64,000 nt of DNA, taken from the NCBI GenBank assembly GCA_900491605.1, contig UESW01004416.1, positions 446,860 through 510,859 on the forward strand, read 5' to 3'. Of this stretch, positions 59,421 to 64,000 are shown piece by piece (the first letter of the stretch is position 1; the number at the start of each line of letters is the position of its first letter). Source of the stretch: Calamus simplicifolius (taxonomy: Eukaryota > Streptophyta > Magnoliopsida > Arecales > Arecaceae). The translations under genes and the position numbers were made by a program. The notes below the pieces were generated by a model. That model ran no database searches. It was not told where the DNA came from and saw nothing but the letters and a program-made list of their open reading frames with translations.

Positions 59421-59918
59421 TATTTTATAGCTTTTGCACTTATTTTTGTTAAAAAAACATAATATTTTGTATTTATAAAATACAGTGCCTTTGAATGAAA
59501 GTTTTAGGTTCCTTTAAAAATTCTTTCTATGTGCTAAAGTCAAAATCTAATGCACTAAATCGATATATGTTAAGCATTATATAGTGTTCAAAATATGTTT
59601 AAAAATTTAAACTTTGATTAAAAATTACACTCTACAACTCAACAATCTTGCTAATTATAACATTTGACAAGATATTTCTTTGAACTATTGAATTCTAGAT
59701 TCATATAAACTTGCCCATCCGAAGCACAAGGTAAATGATGTCTTCGCTAGTTGGTTGCTATTGGCGGAACAGGATGACCCGTTAATAGGAACACCTTCAA
59801 ATTTATAAAAATTTTAAATTAGTAAACAATATTACACGTTTAATTTATGAGCTATTTAAAGTGAGTAAGAGTCGTTAATTAATACCTTCATAAAATGGTT
59901 GTCATTTACAAAAGCCAT
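59421..59918. other. Spacer between PMD relic and SINE
   Basis: About 500 bp, AT-rich, nothing recognised. Confidence 0.5.
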
Positions 59919-60277
59919 TGCAATGTCTTTTTTTTTTTGGTACAGAAAAGGGGAAGGAGGGCTTTGTCGACCCGTAGCTAGGTCCCATACGGCTCCGTTC
60001 CCCGTCAGGAAATGTTCTATGCACGGCGCGAGATTTGCGCAGCCGTTCCCCGTCCGAAGCGAGTTGGTCAACCTGACCCCACTCATGTGCCAGCAGTCAG
60101 AACAGGAAAATTAGATAGACCTTAGCCCTTCCAACACCCACGTTTCAGGCTCCAAGAATTAATCTTGGAATTATTCGAGTCAGCCGAAGCGTCATTCCTC
60201 GAACCCGCGACGTGTTGATGGCGTGGAAAAGGCCCTGACCGCTGGGCTACCGCTTGAGCGGTCACTGCAATGTCTTT
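59919..60277 (-). mobile_element. tRNA-derived SINE with perfect 12-bp target duplications
   Basis: The flanks TGCAATGTCTTT at 59919-59930 and 60266-60277 are identical. The minus-strand element (60265 to 59931, about 335 bp) begins GTGACCGCTCAAGCGG, with a pol III A box GGTAGCCCAGCGG (60251-60239) and B box GGGTTCGAGGA (60206-60196), and ends in an A tail (59938-59928). It is not a tRNA gene: the cloverleaf is degenerate and the body is too long. Confidence 0.85.
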
Positions 60278-60289
60278 ACATGAAGGAGG

Positions 60290-60430
60290 AAGAGGTACCA
60301 ATCTGAGAGGTATAAATGTAAGACATTGTTGCAAGAAGAGCTGAACCCTGGGATGGATTGGGAGCTTTCAAATCCAAGCAGCATCCACTGTGCACAGAGA
60401 CTGAGGCCTGTAAAACTTCATAAGGTCCCT
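60290..60430 (-). pseudogene. LINE zf-RVT region, fragment
   Basis: DAAWI, a stop, then KLPIHPRVQLFL matches the W(I/K)W(K/R)LxxHPRVKLF lead-in of plant LINE zf-RVT regions. Similarity stops near the SINE. Confidence 0.55.
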
Positions 60431-60979
60431 AGTGGGGGCCCTAGAGAGACATGATCTCCGCCATAACCTGGAGTCGGTTGAGTGGCCCGGATGAGCAGAA
60501 TAGAAAGAATCTGATGAGATAGCTCATCACCAAATAAACGGATCACCGTGGGGGTATGCTAGGAGGAGGGATCCTGAGAGATCATATCCTTAACCACATG
60601 CTGGTAGGAGCATCGATACTAATAAAAAAGTGGGCCACCGAGAAAGGAAGAGTTCAGAAATCCAAGTGTCATGAATAACATCAATCGAGGAGCCATCTCC
60701 AATCATCCATGAGATGTTATTCAGAATAGTCGGGCCATGCTAATAAACCTCCTTCAAAAAGAAGGAATACCCGCGGGAAGGCAAAAAGTCCATCGAGGGA
60801 GTCTGGTCACCATATCTCGCAGGCATAAAAGAGCTCCACAGGCAGTGCAGATCAAAAAAAACCGCAAAGCGTGCCTAGCTATCAGAGCCTCTCTCCTAAC
60901 ATTAGAGACTGGATTCCAAGGCCACCTTCATGGATTGGCATGTAGGCTGTGTCCCATGACAAAAGATGAATACTATGGT

Positions 60980-62250
60980 CATCTTGCATAGAGGCCCATA
61001 GAAAGTCCCTGAAGCATTTCTCTATCCTCCTCAGACAAGTATTGGATGATAGCATTAGATAGAAGATGCAGAGGGAGGGAAGTAAGAACCGAGTGAATCA
61101 GACTGATCCTCGCCATCATAGATAAGCTCGTAACCTGCCATCCATCAATGCGATCATGGATCTGCATTATGAATAGAAGCCTGGCCCAGAAGAATACAGT
61201 CATCAGCAATAGAAGATGAGAGATCGAAGGGCCAAGGGGGCCAGCCATGAAGGGGGCAATGCGTTGGTCTAGCTGAGCCTGATGGAATGCTCGAGAAAGA
61301 TCATCCGCAGCTAAAATAAATAACAAAGGGATAATGGGCACCATGATGCAGCCCACAAGTCTGACTACTATAATGATCAGAGAGAAAGATGGCCTCTGAA
61401 TGCATGCCATAATCCAATCGATAAACAGGCCATCAAAATCGAATTCCTAAAGAGTTTGGTGCAGAAAGGCCCAGCTCATTCTATCATAAGCTCTCTTCAT
61501 ATCCAACTTAACAGCCATAAGACATTGCCGGGTAGGGGCTCGCTGGAGATCATGCATAAACTCCTGGTCTATAAGGATATTATCTGAAATGCTACACCCT
61601 CTTATAAAAGCCTTCTGTTCAGCAGAATAAGACGAGGGATTACCTCACGAAGGCGGGCAGCTAAGAGACGTGCACAAACCTTATACAAAGAAGTGCACAG
61701 ACGATGGGCCGATAATGTTGGGTATAGAAGCATCAGTACGCTTAGGTACAAGAGTGATGAGAGTCCTATTCCAGTCAATAGGAATGGATTTAGACTGGAA
61801 GGCAATGTGAATAGCCTGAACCACCTTCTGGGCAACAATATTCCAATAGTGATGGAAGAAGAAAGGCGAAAACTCATATGGCCCAGGGCCTTATCAGGTC
61901 CAAGATACCAAAGAGTCAACATATCTCCTCCCGCTGATCAGCTTGATAAGCAAGTCATTCTCTAGAGAAGAGACCTTCCTATGAGCTGAGACCTGGAATA
62001 CCGGGGCCCCATCTCCAGTAGGCTCAGTCCATCTGGACTGAAAGAAGTGAGATAACTGGTTCCGAATGACTTGGCTACCCTCCTGATACCGCACCTCCTC
62101 ATCAACTAACCACCGAATCCTATTAGTGGCATGACGCTTCAGAGTAGCCTGATAAAAAATATGGTATTACGATCCCCATCACGGATCCACTGAATCCTCG
62201 ATCTCTGCCTCCAGTAGGTCTCCTATTGCAGAAGAAGAGTGTGATGAAGA
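60980..62250 (-). pseudogene. LINE reverse transcriptase, broken
   Basis: Readable: KLDMKRAYDRMSWAFL (about 61510-61460; catalytic Asp present), FIDWIMACIQRPSFSLI (about 61430-61380), LFILAADDLSRAFHQAQ (about 61330-61270) and LLxADDCILLGQAS (about 61200, the (F/Y)ADD site, needing a frame change). It falls in three frames. Confidence 0.75.
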
Positions 62251-62559
62251 GCAAGCTTTGCTCGAAGAGAAATAAGGTCAGAGTCCGGGAAACAGCCTTC
62301 CTAGTCCTCCTAAGCCTGGAGGATACTTATATTAGCTTCGACCTGCTCAACATTCCTAACTAGGTCCCCAACTTTCAGTATGTTCCATCTAGAGAGCATG
62401 TGTCTTGCTAATTCAAGATGTCTAGATAACCGATAATAGCATTACCTCTCACAGGTAGGTGCCAAACCTGGAAGATGATAGACCGAGCCATGGAATAGGA
62501 AGTCCAGAACTGCTCAAACCTAAACTGCCTCCGCTGATGAGAATCTACCTCCATGGATA

Positions 62560-63260
62560 ACATAATGGGCAGTGATCGGAGGCAATCCTAGGGAGGTGAA
62601 TAACAGAACCAGAAGAGTACTTTTGGAGCCACTATGTCGTGGCCAAGACTCTGTCTAATCTCTCCCAAACACGAATGAACCCTGACGGTTATTACACCAA
62701 GTAAATTGAGGACCAGAAAACCCCAAATCTAGCAACCTAGCAGAATCGATGAAAGACCTGAATTCGAAAATATCCGCTGAGCCAAAAACCCGTCTACTTC
62801 CTCTCTTTCGTTAGCCCCAATGATACAGTTGAAGTCATCAGCATAATGGATGGAAGGCCCTAGGCAAGTAGAGAAAGTAACTCAGTCCATAGGACACGTC
62901 TCCTAGAAATTAGTGCTAGCATAGACACCCGAGAGAAACCAGGGGTCTGACGACTCCTCAGAGATGACAAGTGCGATCTGCTGATTGCACTGATGAAATG
63001 CATCAACCTTGACAGAGGTGGCATGCCAAATGGCCAAAATACTACCAAATAAACCCACTGACTCCACCACAAAGAAGACCAAGATCTATCAATCTATTAC
63101 CTAAACTGGGCCAGACTGGTCTCTCGATAATCGGATTTCTAAAAGAATGCATATGTCAAAATGTATAACTTCAACAATCTCCCAAAAAAGGATCGAAACG
63201 AAGGCTTTCGAGCTCCTCTAACATTCGAGAGTAAGATCTTCATTTACCATTTGGGGGAAG
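62560..63260 (-). pseudogene. LINE endonuclease (EEP family), broken
   Basis: Opens ILLSNVRGARKPSFRSFFWE (63240 down). Also recognisable: DDFNCIIGANEREEVDGF (metal-binding GDFN-type motif with D in place of G), a WCNNRQG-like stretch, and LPRIASDHCPIMLS, which keeps the catalytic SDH. Stops interrupt it, for example around 63110. Confidence 0.75.
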
Positions 63261-64000
63261 CTGGGGACCCAGCCTGGTCCTTCATCATAACACTATTAGA
63301 AAGGCACCTACTAGGCAGGGTGCCACCCTTAGTGCTTTGTGAAGAACAGACCATCTGAGCATCTAGCTCATCTCCAGACTCAGCAGCCCGGGAAGACACA
63401 TTAGAGAACAAAGGAACATTGCTCTACCCCTAGATTGCAACTTTAGGCAGGAGATAGAGGACTCATGGCTGTGACCCTCCATCACTAAAGGCTGGACCAC
63501 CTCGGCTGCCTGAACTGAATCCTGGTTGCAAGAAGGCTGACCAATCCTGCCACCGGGATAGCAGGGCCTCGGGCTGAGATAGAAGATATTGAAAAAGAGA
63601 TTTTCTCCAATCAACTGTAGAAACTAGAGCTTTTCCTTTCTTTTTTTCTATTTTGGAGACCATTTGATGAATCTGAGTCTTCGCAGGCTGGGCCCACTTT
63701 AGGGGACCCGGGGGAGCATCCCTACGCTCCGTGGGCCTTCCAGCCCAACTATCCGACCCTAGAGCAGCGAAAGGGTTCTCTGATAAGTGACAAAGTCAAG
63801 TTAAGCTGAGGGCTAGCTGCCCTAGTTGAACCACTCAACCCACCTGAGCTCCCCTCTGATACCCTCAAACCGGCATGCAGCCCCTCCACTGGCACAACAA
63901 TAGTAGCTGAGACTCCATCATCACTCACCCTCAGTCTGCCCCGGATCCACATCAGAAAAGACGGGCGCCTTAGGAGACTTAAGAAAATGCCGGCAAGCCA

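Larger units (their letters stand above)
60278..64000 (-). mobile_element. L1-type LINE, decayed, running off the right edge
   Basis: Minus-strand order: zinc-knuckle/linker region (about 63950-63400), endonuclease (about 63260-62560), reverse transcriptase (about 62250-60980), start of the zf-RVT region (about 60400-60290). Several readable blocks in different frames show it is dead. The 3' RNase H part is not found left of the SINE; it may be deleted or displaced. Confidence 0.8.

Noticed and set aside
59928..60265. A possible tRNA gene (A and B box words on the minus strand)
   Set aside because: The sequence is part of a 335-bp element with target duplications and an A tail, and no acceptor-stem pairing was found. 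Called as a SINE.
1..64000. CRISPR arrays, bacterial operons, prophage or other prokaryotic systems
   Set aside because: No spaced direct repeats, ribosome-binding sites or operon-like coding were seen; the DNA is plant nuclear. RecA here is an organellar-targeted nuclear gene with introns.

Overview
This is nuclear DNA from a flowering plant. Evidence: interrupted genes with GT-AG introns, a plant GH17 glucanase, an organellar RecA, a full-length plant-type INO80 ATPase, plant Copia, L1-type and RTE LINEs, a tRNA-derived SINE, MITEs and a plant-mobile-domain relic. The AT-rich, intron-swollen style suggests a monocot, perhaps a palm; that is inference, because no species-diagnostic marker is present. 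No prokaryotic system, CRISPR array, rRNA or tRNA gene was seen.

Layout, left to right. 1-4580: the 5' part of a minus-strand Copia retrotransposon (gag, primer-binding site, 1.79-kb LTR) with an L1 RNase H scrap in its leader. It abuts 4581-8150, the integrase/RT/RNase H half and 3' LTR of a second, plus-strand Copia, so the first apparently jumped into the second. 8500-10816 (minus): complete two-exon beta-1,3-glucanase gene. 10911-17452: intergenic, with an internally deleted Copia, a 78-bp tandem duplication, a long AT microsatellite and a 41-bp RTE micro-insertion. 17453-33082 (minus): RECA3-like mitochondrial recombinase, 8 exons and 407 codons spread over 15.6 kb; intron 2 holds a 1.1-kb imperfect inverted repeat. 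33083-38204: intergenic, with AT-rich duplications and stacked MITEs. 38205-56602 (minus): INO80 chromatin-remodelling ATPase, 22 exons. All splice phases fit except exon 6, which lacks one base; the last exon also appears frame-broken. Its introns carry nested RTE LINEs, a dead hAT transposon and a MITE. 57508-59420 (plus): decayed plant-mobile-domain (MAIN-like) gene. 59919-60277: SINE with perfect 12-bp target duplications. 60278-64000 (minus): decayed L1-type LINE running off the right edge.

The two large genes both act in DNA maintenance: RECA3-like in mitochondrial recombination surveillance, INO80 in nuclear nucleosome remodelling and homologous recombination. They lie head-to-tail on the same strand, about 5.1 kb apart. 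I see nothing that makes this a functional cluster. The most notable non-genic signals are the hairpin-forming inverted repeat in the RECA3 intron, the reading-frame breaks in INO80, and two RTE retrotranspositions of only 30 and 41 bp with intact 16-17 bp target duplications.
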